Below, piece after piece: positions 1 to 9,405 of a stretch of 64,000 nucleotides of DNA. The notes beneath the pieces are model-generated. The model made no database searches and was not told the origin of the DNA. It saw only the letters and a list, made by a program, of their open reading frames with translations. Numbering within the stretch: the stretch's first letter is position 1; the number at the start of each line of letters is the position of its first letter. The translations under genes were made by a program, and so were the position numbers. The DNA is from Paulinella micropora (taxonomy: Eukaryota; Cercozoa; Imbricatea; Euglyphida), in the NCBI GenBank assembly GCA_009731375.1, contig BJOX01000368.1, positions 332,360 to 396,359 on the forward strand. The letters are read 5' to 3'.

Positions 1-11
1 AGAAGAAGGAA

Positions 12-626
12 ATGAAAAAAGTGGTAGCAATCGACCCGGGACTGAGAAATTTGGGCATAGTCGTGCTTGTAAAGGACGACCGCACCAACGCCATCACTGT
101 CACCTATGCCAGCGTGCTAGACGTAGCCAGGCAGAGCGACACTGACAGCTTCAAGACCAAGTCCTTGTCAGCGTGCTTGCACGCGATCGATGAACTGTAC
201 AACGCGGACATCTGCGTCGTGGAAGACCAAAATTTTGGGAGAGCGAACACAAACGTCGATAATGTAATTATCCAGGCGGCGGCCGGTGCAACTATGCTCA
301 GTCTCGGTGCCAAGGAGCTTATCTATTATCCGAGCTCGTTCGAATTCAGTTGCTTTTTCGCATTGACGCCGACTATCTCCAGCAGAGCCAAAGGGAGATA
401 CAAAGTTCAGTCTAAAGCGCTTTCATGCAATTTAATAGAATCGTTCAACGTTGCAGGTGAGACTAGATGCCTCACAGAGTCAGATCATCTGAGCGATGCG
501 TTCGGTTTAGCGTTTTGCGCGCTGGTCAGAGGGAGCGGATCAACGCGGGGCGTCCAGCAGGGAGCGCCTCGCTCGCTGCCGATCCCTGTTCCGACTGGGG
601 TGCAGCGGAAGCAGGAGCAGCAGTAG
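12..626 (+). CDS. RuvC-like Holliday junction resolvase (RNase H fold)
   Basis: 204 aa. The N-terminus carries the first acidic strand (AIDPGLRNLG), the middle has VVEDQNFGRAN, the position of the second acidic residue, and the C-terminal part has SDHLSDAFGLAF, matching the paired Asp motif of the RuvC/poxvirus A22/Cce1 resolvases. The family cuts four-way DNA junctions during recombination or viral genome resolution. The last ~35 residues are Ser/Gln/Pro-rich and lie antisense to the 3' end of the spliced gene at 526-869, so the true C-terminus could be shorter or spliced. Such resolvases are typical of nucleocytoplasmic large DNA viruses and of organelles; I cannot tell which source applies. 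Codon use is GC-rich, unlike the PLV further on. Confidence 0.7.
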   Translation: MKKVVAIDPGLRNLGIVVLVKDDRTNAITVTYASVLDVARQSDTDSFKTKSLSACLHAIDELYNADICVVEDQNFGRANTNVDNVIIQAAAGATMLSLGAKELIYYPSSFEFSCFFALTPTISSRAKGRYKVQSKALSCNLIESFNVAGETRCLTESDHLSDAFGLAFCALVRGSGSTRGVQQGAPRSLPIPVPTGVQRKQEQQ

Positions 627-869
627 CCGTCTTCTCCTTCTGTGCATTCCATTGTTCAGAGATCACCTTCATCCGCATTTTGTGCTCGAGTGCGCGGATC
701 TCGGGGTCTTGCATCTTTTGCTTGAAAAACTAGAAACAGCGGAAAAGAGATTTTTATAAAAAGCACGCGTCAGTGACAGTGTTACCTCGTTGTAGGCCGA
801 AGGTGCTCTGGGTTTCTTTTCCTTAACAGGGGCAGCGGTGGCGTGGCCGCAAGTTTGACAAGAAGACAT
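526..869 (-). CDS. HMG/YABBY-like small DNA-binding protein, two exons
   Basis: Exon 1 is 786-869 (28 codons) and exon 2 is 526-729, joined across a 56-nt intron at 730-785 with GT donor and TTTCTAG acceptor. Joining keeps frame and produces a continuous YABBY/HMG-like core: a CxxCG pair near residue 4, a basic stretch KEKKPRAPSAYNE at the end of exon 1, then FFKQKM and a helical, charged segment at the start of exon 2. The K-R-x-P-S-A-Y-N signature is known from plant YABBY/HMG factors and from giant-virus DNA-binding proteins. The tail is Ala/Ser/Glu-rich and probably disordered. It converges on and overlaps the resolvase gene by ~100 nt. Protein about 95 aa. The intron argues for nuclear expression. 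Confidence 0.72.
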
Positions 870-978
870 CTCTAGTTTGCCTTTGTCCTTTGGTTACAAA
901 AGGGCAACAGAGGATTTATTTTTTACTAATTAAAAGAAATCTTTTCAACGCTTGAAATACTGGGAAATGTCCGGACTG

Positions 979-2142
979 TTAGCCCTGTTTTCGTTGTTCT
1001 AACACCTCTTTGCAGGCCGCTTCAACAATGTCCCTGTCCTGTTCGAAGTAGACATTGATCTTACGCATGGCTCCGTCTACCAGCCTCTCTGCCTTGGGCG
1101 GTTCTTTCCCTTGGTATCTCGCGCGGTAACTGGCAGCCGCCAGCTTGCCCGCCTCGCGTAGCAGCGCCGCCCTGTCATGGCCTGTTGGCTTGGGAGACGA
1201 GGCCAGCTGCAGAAAGACGTCAGTCATGGCCAACTCCTTCCTTGTTGCCGCCGGCCCTGACACCGTGGCCGTAGCGCCAGCGGTGATCATAGGCAGGGCG
1301 GATGTCCTTCTCATGGCCTCTACTGCCTGCCGCGCGCTGTTGCGTGCTTCGTCCGCGAAAAACAGCTTGTCTCTGTCGTCTAGCTTGATGCCGAGGAGCT
1401 CGAGAACGCCTTTGTAGGCATCCAACGGCGCTGCAAACTCCGCAATGCACAGCCTCTTGCGCGCACCGACCATTGCGATGCGGTCCTCGATGAGCTCAAG
1501 TTCGGTGCGTCGCTTCTTGGTGGGTGGCTGCTCGATCGAACCCAGCACGTCGCGCCTTGTCTGCTCTGACAACTGCTCGCGTCTCAGGGGCATCGCCGCC
1601 TCGAGCTCCTCGTCCCCGACCACCGCTCGTGCCGCGATGTTGGCCTGCTCCGATCGCAGCTGTTTCGCTCTCTCCCCTGGCACCAGGGCCAGCACCTGGA
1701 GTAGCTTGTCAAAGGGCAGACAGTCGACTGGTTTGCCCAACCGACCATCGGCTCGAGCAAATTGGACTCTCTTGAATGAACTCTGAACACCGAGCTTCTC
1801 GACATGGGGCTGCAGTCTGGTGTAAACATATCGTGCATCTTTGTCAGAACACCCCTTGAAGGAGGCTATTGCGTCGATGACAGAGAAAAAGCCGCCTTGT
1901 TGCCTCTTCACTGATTTTCCAAAGTCTGCCTCTTGCAGGCCCATGAGCATCGGGTTTGACTGGATGGCCTCGTTAGTGGTGGCACTGGCGGCAACCGTCC
2001 CGTCGTTTTGCTCTTGCATCATTATTGCTTGGTCGAATTGTGGCAAAGAAGATGCAAGTAAGAAAAGGATCTTGCGATTTGAATCGAACAAATTCAAATG
2101 GCCGGCCGGACACAAATTTTCGTGAAATCTGGTGGTTTGCAT
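979..2142 (-). CDS. BRO-N/antirepressor-like protein
   Basis: Up to 387 aa; the Met at 2022 (MMQEQN) is a more natural start because the upstream part lacks domain character and may be UTR or a mis-joined exon. Residues ~85-190 show the layout of BRO-N-like domains common in protist genomes and giant viruses: FFSVIDAIASFKGCSDKDAR, then a QFARADGR-type strand, a P-V-D-x-L block, LLQVLALVPG and a charged helix ending in GDEELEAA. The C-terminal half is helical, Ala/Arg/Glu-rich with a PPTKKRR basic patch that could be a nuclear signal. Function is unknown; BRO-N domains bind DNA in baculovirus and phage relatives. It ends 240 nt before the interrupted Ty3-like element. Confidence 0.55.
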   Translation of the reverse strand: MQTTRFHENLCPAGHLNLFDSNRKILFLLASSLPQFDQAIMMQEQNDGTVAASATTNEAIQSNPMLMGLQEADFGKSVKRQQGGFFSVIDAIASFKGCSDKDARYVYTRLQPHVEKLGVQSSFKRVQFARADGRLGKPVDCLPFDKLLQVLALVPGERAKQLRSEQANIAARAVVGDEELEAAMPLRREQLSEQTRRDVLGSIEQPPTKKRRTELELIEDRIAMVGARKRLCIAEFAAPLDAYKGVLELLGIKLDDRDKLFFADEARNSARQAVEAMRRTSALPMITAGATATVSGPAATRKELAMTDVFLQLASSPKPTGHDRAALLREAGKLAAASYRARYQGKEPPKAERLVDGAMRKINVYFEQDRDIVEAACKEVLEQRKQG

Positions 2143-2167
2143 TATTACTGCAAAACTTATCGGGTTT

Positions 2168-2216
2168 GCGTGAAATTTGGTGTAGCTGCAAAAATGCAGC
2201 TACACCAAATTTCACG
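2168..2216. repeat. Perfect hairpin (22-bp stem, 4-nt loop)
   Basis: A 22-nt arm beginning CGTGAAATTTGGTG is followed by AAAA and its exact reverse complement. A related, diverged unit (CGTGAAATCTGGTGG) lies just upstream at about 2120. The hairpin sits next to an N gap (2258-2267) at the broken end of the retroelement. It may be a fold-back remnant or a junction artefact. Confidence 0.8.
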
Positions 2217-2269
2217 GGTCCAGCGCCCGTGTCTGATTCTGCCGTGTCCGGTGGNNNNNNNNNNGCCAC

Positions 2270-3710
2270 CACTAGCTGTTGCTTGAGAGAGGGTACCGGT
2301 ATGATGATCAATAAGCCGGTCCCTTATTTCCTGCGCCCATATTGCCTTCTCATTATACGGCAGGATAATAGTATACGGCTTATTATTTTCGAATAAAGTC
2401 CGTAAGCATTTCTTCACTTCAGTTAGTGAACGCGGCCACGTGGGCTCGTCACCCCAGAAATCAGTAATAAAACTTTTAATAGTTTCTGGTGGAGTATCCG
2501 GGATTCGCCCCGTTCTCCTTGGTACAAACGCCTCCCTTTTTTCTTCTCCTACTTTCGCATGGAAACAGTATCCGTTAGTAATATGGACATCTGTTCCTAC
2601 TCCTTCCGCGAATCTCGCCAACGACGGGCTTCTTTGTGCGACACATATAATCTCCTCCTTTCGCTTCTCAATTAAGTCATCAATAGACATTTTGTCCCAA
2701 TGGCATGTCGGAACTGTGACAGTGCACACTTGGGATTCCCAATTGTCGGTCCAGGACAGCTCATCCGGTCTTACGACATGGGGGTGAACGTACACCTCAA
2801 GTGCCTCATGTGCGATGGCCATCTTTTTGTGATCCGTCGCTAGACTCAGGCTCATAAGCCTCATAAGAGTCAGTAGCGTTGAAGGATCAATATCGCTCTC
2901 CTCTCCTCTTTTTACTCCATATATCACTCGCCGTGCGGCGCAATCAATCACAGCCCCCATCGTAGCCAATTGGTCATACGATAGTAATATTGACCCGTGG
3001 TAACCGGGGACGACATAAAGGTCCATGCGGTATACTCGTGCGGATTTTAATTTAAAGGTCAGTGTGATGATTCCCGTGATGACCGTCCGGCTACCCACTC
3101 CCTTCAGAGTGCCAGTCGAATTTTTCATATTTCCGTCCACCCAGTCCCGGTATCGATTAAAAAACTTCCGGCCGACAATATTAATATTCGCCATCGTATC
3201 ATTACCAACTTTTAATATTGTCTTCAATGTTTCACAATAAAGTTCCGTATAACACAGAGCATCGGGCCTGTGTATATTGGCTGCGAGAACAAGAACTTTA
3301 CGTTCCAAATTTTGGAGTCTTGTCTCTAAGTTTTTCAACTCCTCCTTCTTCTCCTCCTGCTTCACCTTATTAACATTATTATTATTCTGCGGTACTGGTG
3401 CGTTTACTATGTGAGCGACATTGTCTTGTGGCACTTGAGTACACACATTGTCTTTTTGCTCGCCACCCGCCGCGATCGTAGACATTGAGTCTGTTCGTGG
3501 TTGTTTGCTTGGCCGAGGCGATACGTCTGCCATTGGCCTCCTCGCCTCCATCGCAAGTCTCGCCTTCCTATTTGCATCAGTTATCATTGGTAACCGTGAT
3601 GTATGAACGGGTATGAGACTACCTTGGGACTGCAGTCTCTGTGTACCCACATCTTTGTATTCAGATTGAGGAAGCGTTGGCCCAGTCTGCACAACAGCAT
3701 TAGAAAGCAC
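2270..3710 (-). pseudogene. Retropepsin-like protease and start of RT, truncated
   Basis: The ORF runs from 3710 to 2157 but crosses an N gap at 2258-2267, so only the part upstream of the gap is real. The N-terminal ~110 residues are low complexity, then a coiled-coil-like stretch (KQEEKKEELKNLETRLQNLE). An aspartic protease-like core follows: VGNDTMANINIVG at the catalytic loop position (normally D-[ST]-G-A, here D-T-M-A), then HGSILLSYDQLATMGAVIDC, matching the ILGxDxLxxxGAxID flap/C-terminal strand. The end (IRDRLIDHHTGTLSQATASGG) looks like the entry to Ty3-type RT. Protein processing would be its role. The Gly-to-Met change, if real, would probably abolish or alter activity. Confidence 0.6.
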
Positions 3711-3766
3711 TGTGACTTTAGGTTAAACTTCACAGTCGTCTCCTTCCTCTCTTCTTCCCCCTCCAG

Positions 3767-6430
3767 TCATTCCATCACCTCGAAACGATTACCTTGAGTA
3801 GTGTCCGGGTAGGATGACGTATCGGTCTCCGAGGCAGTGTTGTAGGCCTGAGCTCGACCGAAATTTGGGTTGGAGCTTGCCCACGAGCNNNNNNNNNNTG
3901 AGCCTCCTCCTCCTCTGGGTGGGGGTGCTGGAGCTCGAACAGCTCTCCCTTCATAAGGGGTATATCCCCGACCTCCTCCTCTTCCTGTCTGAGGGGTTCC
4001 TTGCCACCTCGAGGCTCCTCTCCATGTTCCTCCTCCTCGTCCTCCTCCTGCTCCTCCTCCTCGTCCTCTTTGAGAGGCCTTTAAGTTCTTTTGTCTCTCC
4101 CTTTCCTCCTTCTTCTCCTTCATCCTCTTCATGTAGGTAATGATTGCCTCTCGTAACTCCTCATCATTACACATATTGGCATAGCAACCTTCGTTCGCAG
4201 CGGCAATCTGAAGCATGTTGAAAAGGCCCGGTTCCTTGCCTTCCGTCCTGCTCAGAAAATTTGCCCTTGCTGTTGGGTTCTGCCTATCATGATTGAAAGA
4301 GCAGTCTCTGTTCTCCATCTGTGCCTTACACTGCAAGCCCGCGAACCACCTCCAACATGCGGTCTTCAGGTCTGGCTCTCTCTGTCTCTTCCAACCGGCA
4401 ACTCTGTTTGTGTACGTGGCTTGTGCGCCAACAGGTACACCGCCTGCCTGTGCCGTATGTGCCTCCGTGAGCGAGTCCATGTTTGAGCATGCACTCATCA
4501 CTTCTTGAAACAGTGCTGACGGAGCAACGCTTTGAACCGTATTTTCGAACACGTGTGTCTCGAGGAAGTTCTTGGACTTCACTGAGCTAAACGTCGAGCA
4601 TTGTTGTATGAGCTGAGTAAGCTTACTCGGGTTAACTGTGTGTAACGCCGAAAAGAAATAGAGGATGATCGACTTGCGGCCATAGAATAGCCCATAGGAG
4701 GAAACTACCTCCGTAAGGGTCGCCGCCAAGCCAACAGCACTCCTCAAACTCATCGCCACTGTCTCAAAGATTTCAAATCCTATGAGAGTACCAGTGCAGA
4801 GATGCTGGTATCCATGAGATTGAAAATATGAAATGAGTGTGGCCACCGCCAGTTCACACTGAGCGTCTAGGCCTGTTGCATTGTTTCTCTTAATCTCCTC
4901 CTTCTTTCTCAAAAACTTGTACTGTGTCAGATCAAATCCCTCCGAGACTAGAGATTGGTCAAAAACAGTAACAAGGGCCTCGTATTCCTGCGTTTCGTCG
5001 CAAGGAAAAGCCTTCATGCAGGCATTGATCTCTTTGAGCTTGCTCAAAAGCGAAGCATCAGAGTCTTTGTCTGAGCTCGTCTTGGCATATAGCATGAGAC
5101 TTGCCACTCCTCCTTTCTTCCCCTTGAAGGCATTTATGATGTTCTGTCTGTCCTTCTTCTCCGTGTTTGTGACCACCACCGTAGTTGAGCCCGAGGGTGC
5201 AGGGGCTGGTGGGGCAGGAGCTGGTGGGGTCAAATATGTCGGAGGGTGTGTCTTTGCACCACTCACTTTTGCTTTCATTCTTTCCAGTCTCATCGTCTTC
5301 TCGAACTCCTCATTCTCTTTCGCCTTCTTCTTCTCAGATATCACCAGCTTTTGAGCATGAGTGATAAAGGCCACCAATTCAGAAGCAGATCTGAGAAAAT
5401 TATATTTCTCCACATATTGGTCAACACCTGCTTTGTTGGCGACCGGTGGTGCGTTACTAAGTGATTTAAGGACAGAGTGATCCTTGGTAGGAATCCATCT
5501 CTTGAATGCCTCCTTATGCAGTAACGCACCCATCAACAGTCTGATCTTGGTCAGAACTCTGTCAGTCTTCTCTAACTCATCAATCACAGGATGAGTTTCT
5601 CCTGCTGCCTTAATGTTTTTTTCCATCTCTGCCTTCCCCTCCTCCAAGGCCTTCATTTCCATCGTAAAAAAATGAAATATGCCACTCGAGTTTTTCGAAC
5701 CCAGATTGGTCTTCATTTTTGTTACATCGACTGCCTCCTGACCAGTCGCGAGGAATCTGGCCGTTGCTCTTGGGTTTGTGTACTGGAGGTAACCCTCACA
5801 TCGTGGGCCGTATGTACGTTCCCAAATCAGGGTTTGAGTGTACACCCCAAAGATAGCATCGAGTAATTCAAGGTGGGTGTGTGTGTCCCCAAACTTGATA
5901 TGCTGTATCTTCTTTCTCTCTTCTGGATCAGAGACCAGTTTGCCGAGGAGCTGTGCTGTGTTTGATAATAGGATATAGACATCCTTTTTAGCACGACTTT
6001 TCTCTCTTCTTTGATCCTGAGGGATCCACACATAGGTATCCTTCTCTACCCCCATCTTGTTATCAAACTCTTCTTTAGTGAGGTCATAGTGGTCTTGCAC
6101 CCACTGTTGTTCCTCCACTGTGATCTCCTCTCCATCACTATGAATCAAGTCGATCATTTTTCGTCCTCCTCCTCCCGTGTAGGCAGGTGGTAAGGGATTA
6201 CCATATGCTCCTCCTCCTCCCGTCTCTTCTTGTTCAAATCCTCCTTCATCTTCGTCTCCTCCATATCTTCCTTCATCATCCCAGCCCTCTTCTACTCCTC
6301 CTCCTACTCCTTCATCTCCTCCTCCTCCTTCATTCAATCCTCCTCCTCCTCCTTCATTCAATCCTCTTCCTCCTCCTCCTCCTGCTTCTTCTTCTTCTCT
6401 TCTTTGTTCTGCCTCCGAGAATTCACTCAC
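3767..6430 (-). CDS. Gag-like protein with CCCH zinc finger (LTR element)
   Basis: About 887 aa including a 10-nt N gap at 3889-3898. Order: acidic Gly/Glu repeats (residues 1-90), a helical capsid-like middle, a Pro/Ala/Thr linker (~405-425), a second helical region, a zinc finger CWRWFAGLQC...CSFNH (C-x8-C-x8-C-x3-H) in the C-terminal third, and an Arg/Gly-rich tail (RGRGGGAGGGRGGG) suited to RNA binding. It lies between the LTR and the protease ORF, which fits a Gag. The finger is CCCH rather than the usual CCHC knuckle. The protease ORF follows after ~56 nt in another frame. Confidence 0.6.
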   Translation of the reverse strand: MSEFSEAEQRREEEEAGGGGGRGLNEGGGGGLNEGGGGDEGVGGGVEEGWDDEGRYGGDEDEGGFEQEETGGGGAYGNPLPPAYTGGGGRKMIDLIHSDGEEITVEEQQWVQDHYDLTKEEFDNKMGVEKDTYVWIPQDQRREKSRAKKDVYILLSNTAQLLGKLVSDPEERKKIQHIKFGDTHTHLELLDAIFGVYTQTLIWERTYGPRCEGYLQYTNPRATARFLATGQEAVDVTKMKTNLGSKNSSGIFHFFTMEMKALEEGKAEMEKNIKAAGETHPVIDELEKTDRVLTKIRLLMGALLHKEAFKRWIPTKDHSVLKSLSNAPPVANKAGVDQYVEKYNFLRSASELVAFITHAQKLVISEKKKAKENEEFEKTMRLERMKAKVSGAKTHPPTYLTPPAPAPPAPAPSGSTTVVVTNTEKKDRQNIINAFKGKKGGVASLMLYAKTSSDKDSDASLLSKLKEINACMKAFPCDETQEYEALVTVFDQSLVSEGFDLTQYKFLRKKEEIKRNNATGLDAQCELAVATLISYFQSHGYQHLCTGTLIGFEIFETVAMSLRSAVGLAATLTEVVSSYGLFYGRKSIILYFFSALHTVNPSKLTQLIQQCSTFSSVKSKNFLETHVFENTVQSVAPSALFQEVMSACSNMDSLTEAHTAQAGGVPVGAQATYTNRVAGWKRQREPDLKTACWRWFAGLQCKAQMENRDCSFNHDRQNPTARANFLSRTEGKEPGLFNMLQIAAANEGCYANMCNDEELREAIITYMKRMKEKKEERERQKNLKASQRGRGGGAGGGRGGGTWRGASRWQGTPQTGRGGGRGYTPYEGRAVRAPAPPPRGGGGSXXXXSWASSNPNFGRAQAYNTASETDTSSYPDTTQGNRFEVME

Positions 6431-7471
6431 TTCCGCGGTCTCTGTCGACGTGATGTCGTAGTAGTAGTTAACAGGAGGTGTCAGCTCCTATGTTTGGTTT
6501 TTGTTCGTTTGTGTTCTGTTCCTCCTTCAGTCGATTGACTAGTGAAGAGAGAAACTAATAGAGAGGGTAGAGTGAGATTCCCTGTCCTCTATGAAACACT
6601 GTTTGTATGTTTGTTTTTGTTTGAGAAAAATAGTCTTTGAGACTTTCTCCGATTTCTTGTTCTCCTTACTCAGATTACTTTCTCCTCCTTCTTTTCTATA
6701 TTGTATCTAGTATGAGGCACTTGGACCTACACACAGATAGTAATAGAGAAGCTAGAAAAGCTCTCCTTGAGAAGTCGACAGTCGGTCGGATAGGTTCTCA
6801 GACCTACCTTTAGAAAACGATCAGAGATTTGCAAAAATACTCTGACGTATGTGTGAGATAATGCAGATAAATGCACAAACTAGAAGGGTAGAGTGTTGTG
6901 CTCCTGTCCCTATGCTTGTTTGTGTTTTGTGTGTGTTCCTTCACTCTTCTGTCCACCTCCTTCTTCTTGGTCTCTGTGTGAGAACAGCAAGAACGACAGA
7001 GAGTTTGTATCTGATGTCTCCTTGTGAGCACACAGATACTGATTGGGCTAGAGGGTACGAGACACCTGCTTGAGACCAATCAAATTATTTGTTTTGTGAA
7101 AGAGTTATGAGGGAGCTGTGTTGGAGTATTTGTTTTCGTCTGACGTCCCCGTGTGAGACAGGTCAGTGAAAATTCACTCTGTTGCCTGTGTGGCAAAGCA
7201 GAAAGAAATCACCCTAGTGATGTGGACTCCAAATGTAATGCCCCCAACGATAGCTCGTAAAAAGTCGGTAATACAACCAAACACAGTCCTCAAAAGATGA
7301 GAATGATGTCTCGTTATATTAGCTCAGTGAAGCCAAAAAGGAAAACGGCAACAGACCAGGAATAAAATGGCATCAGGTCCAATCCGGACAAATAATACTG
7401 AAAAACAAGCTGGTGTACCTGTCACCAGGAAAAGGTACTTTTTACCGGCTATCCGGGGGGTGATGCCTACA
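6431..7471 (-). repeat. 5' LTR and leader of the Ty3-like element
   Basis: Non-coding. The segment 7229-7471 matches 57,640-58,008 (opposite strand) at the LTR start and over the AACGAGACATCATTCTCATC region; the copy on the right has an extra internal duplication of that block. The inner LTR boundary and primer-binding site could not be fixed by eye. Short ORFs here (for example 6849-7073) look like chance. Confidence 0.6.
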
Positions 7472-7473
7472 GA

Positions 7474-8384
7474 TGGCTTTCTATTTTCGTTTTAATAACT
7501 AGTCCATCTATCTATATTCTTGTCTGCTTTTTCTCCGTATTTTTTTCGTATTGTTTTTCAAGGTTCTTTCGTTGCTCATCGTATTTCTTTCTATATTTTG
7601 CTTTATCTTGTTTTCGTCTGTCAAGACTGGCTTTCTGGTATATATCTAATACTATATGCTCTTTGCTGTCATAATATGCTTTATTCTCATTCTTTTTCTT
7701 TTCGTAATATGCTTTATTGTATTCCTTTATCTTGTACTTATTTTCTTGACGATGTTGCTTCTTTCTTTGTGCTATTCTTTCTTTATTCTTCTCGTAATAT
7801 TCCCTATGGTATTTTTGCATTCTTAAAAATGCAAAACTCTCTATATTTATGCGAGATACACTTTTGTCTGTTTGCGTATTGTTCTTCAATGGTTTGCATG
7901 ATTGATTTATAGTAATATTAATCATTATGTTTAAATATAATATTGACCCTTAATACATAATCCAATGTGTGAATATAAGAGCAGGTGAGACGAAAATAAT
8001 CTTGTTTGTAGTCTGTCCTACCCCATGGTCAGACACGGCCTACTTGACCCTTACGGAGTCGGACACTTTTTATTTAATAAATTTCGGTATTTCTTATATT
8101 ATTATTCTTACTATTATCTATATTTTATATTGTCCAAGTTGTCCGAGGTTTTATTAATGGGGAGTAAATTTTCCGAGATGTGGGGATACTGTCTACTAGA
8201 CACCTTAAAAAATTCCGCCCGCGGGGGGGTCGGCCTTGGCATCGGCCACTCATTAATACTAACACTGATTTGTCTCTCCCAGATTGCTACTATTAACAAC
8301 AACTGGCCGGGCGGTTTTTAACAACATTTGGGGATAATATCGGGGTAATATGGATTTATAATTTAAAATAATTAAAATAATATA
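7474..8384. repeat. 0.9-kb repeat, copy 1 (candidate PLV terminal repeat)
   Basis: Begins TGGCTTTCTATTTTCGTT and ends AATTAAAATAATATA. It is about 95% identical by eye to 25,394-26,294, same orientation, offset ~17.9 kb. The inner third holds a GC-rich block (CCGCCCGCGGGGGGGTCGGCC) in otherwise AT-rich DNA, with small hairpins. PLV genes begin within 30 bp of its inner edge in both copies. Confidence 0.9.
7512..7925 (-). CDS. Lys/Tyr-rich repeat protein inside the 0.9-kb repeat
   Basis: 137 aa, very rich in Lys, Tyr, Glu and Gln, with loosely repeated units of about 12-15 residues (YYEKNKERIAQRKK, YNKAYYEKKKNE). The same style of repeat forms the tails of the two GIY-YIG proteins at 11.6 and 13.1 kb, so this may be the detached tail of such a gene. 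In copy 2 of the repeat (25,430-25,830) the frame is broken by several indels. No function assigned. Confidence 0.4.
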   Translation of the reverse strand: MINITINQSCKPLKNNTQTDKSVSRINIESFAFLRMQKYHREYYEKNKERIAQRKKQHRQENKYKIKEYNKAYYEKKKNENKAYYDSKEHIVLDIYQKASLDRRKQDKAKYRKKYDEQRKNLEKQYEKNTEKKQTRI

Positions 8385-8408
8385 GGATCTGTCTAATATA
8401 TACTAAGA

Positions 8409-9405
8409 TGTTAAGCGAACATGACAAGAAATTTGTTAAGCAGTTAAATGTTGCTACTACTGAAAATAAAATTTATGAAGTTGTGTTTAATTCTATGATA
8501 GTGAGGTGAAACCAAGTGTCGCATTCCATAATGCTATTATATTGCTATTTAGCACACCAACGAGTGATGAAGAGGCACTTGATGCACTAAAAGTCATATA
8601 TCTCAAATATGCTATTGTGTATCCTAATTTGAATAGTAGGAAACAAAGACTTTCTGAGGTAAGAAAAAAAGAAATAGAGCATTATCAAAGTGAAAAAGTA
8701 TATGAAATGAGCAAACTTGATAAATATTTTAATCTGAATGAAGCCGAGCGGATTGATATTGTAGAAGTATATAAGAAAGATGTCAAAGCAAAAAATAAAC
8801 AAAAAATACAAATTGATGTTCGTGATGTAATGGCTAAAATGAATGATATGATATTAAGTAATGACCCTTATCTTAAACTACTTGCTTTGATAATAGTAAT
8901 TGGAGCAAGCTCTGTGGAAATATTTGATAAAAACACATATGAATTAATACCAGATAAACCAAGTTGGTTGCGAGTGAATAATTTAACAAAGAAAAGAGAA
9001 GTGCAAAAAAAGAATTGGGCTGAGAGGCCTGTTGTCCTTTTTACTCCTGAATTCGTAATTGAACAAGTAAATTCAATACGGAACCATTTCAAAAAGAAAA
9101 AAGCAGTTATCATTAACAATGAGGGTGTGCTTGATAAACAAAAGAATAATGAACTAAACAAAATAATTATTAAAATCTTCCCTTGGCTATCGGAATACAC
9201 ACAGAAAAGTAGTATGTTGCGGAAACTATATGCTAGTTTGTCGTATAGTAATTTCACCAATCCGAAATTAGAGAATTTTAATACGTGGATTTCTAATGTT
9301 CTTGGTCATGGTGATATGCTTACTAGTTTTAGTTATAGTTGGGTTAATGTGGCCGACCCTGAAGAAATAAAGCAGAAGGAATTAAAACAGAGTTGGAAGA
9401 ATTGA
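8409..9405 (+). pseudogene. Tyrosine recombinase (integrase), frameshifted
   Basis: The long frame is 8506-9405 (GTG start in the frame as read). An ATG at 8409 opens a frame ending at 8507 that reads naturally into it, implying a +1/-1 break near 8500. The C-terminal catalytic domain shows a helix-strand (LALIIVIGASSVEIF), a SSMLRKLYA segment at the HxxR position, and LGHGDMLTSFSYSW at the (L)GH...SxxxY position with candidate nucleophile Tyr. The first catalytic Arg (usual GxRxxE) is replaced by Ser, codon AGC at 8908-8910, and the His of HxxR by Ser. Such enzymes integrate PLVs. With those changes this copy is probably inactive, unless the Arg alignment is wrong. The Glu/Lys-rich continuation at 9393-9728 is likely its tail in a shifted frame. 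Confidence 0.6.

Larger units (their letters stand above)
2217..7471 (-). mobile_element. Ty3/Gypsy-like LTR retrotransposon, 5' part (LTR-gag-protease)
   Basis: Read on the minus strand the order is LTR start (7471), leader, Gag-like ORF (6430-3767), protease ORF (3710-2270), then loss of sequence at an N gap before reverse transcriptase. The LTR start is supported by near-identity with the LTR at 57,640-58,008: both begin TGT(A/G)G(A/G)CATCACCCCCCG and share long blocks, including the segment reading GAGCTAATATAACGAGACA. RT, RNase H and integrase are absent here. The outer LTR end abuts the PLV 0.9-kb repeat with about two bases between them. Confidence 0.75.

Noticed and set aside
6187-6538. 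Leu/Ser-rich plus-strand ORFs
   Set aside because: Antisense shadows of the Gly/Glu-rich Gag N-terminus.
2157-7471. Left and right Ty3 fragments as one element split by the window's rearrangements
   Set aside because: Possible, but RT fingers and palm are missing from both, so continuity cannot be shown; treated as two fragments of one family.
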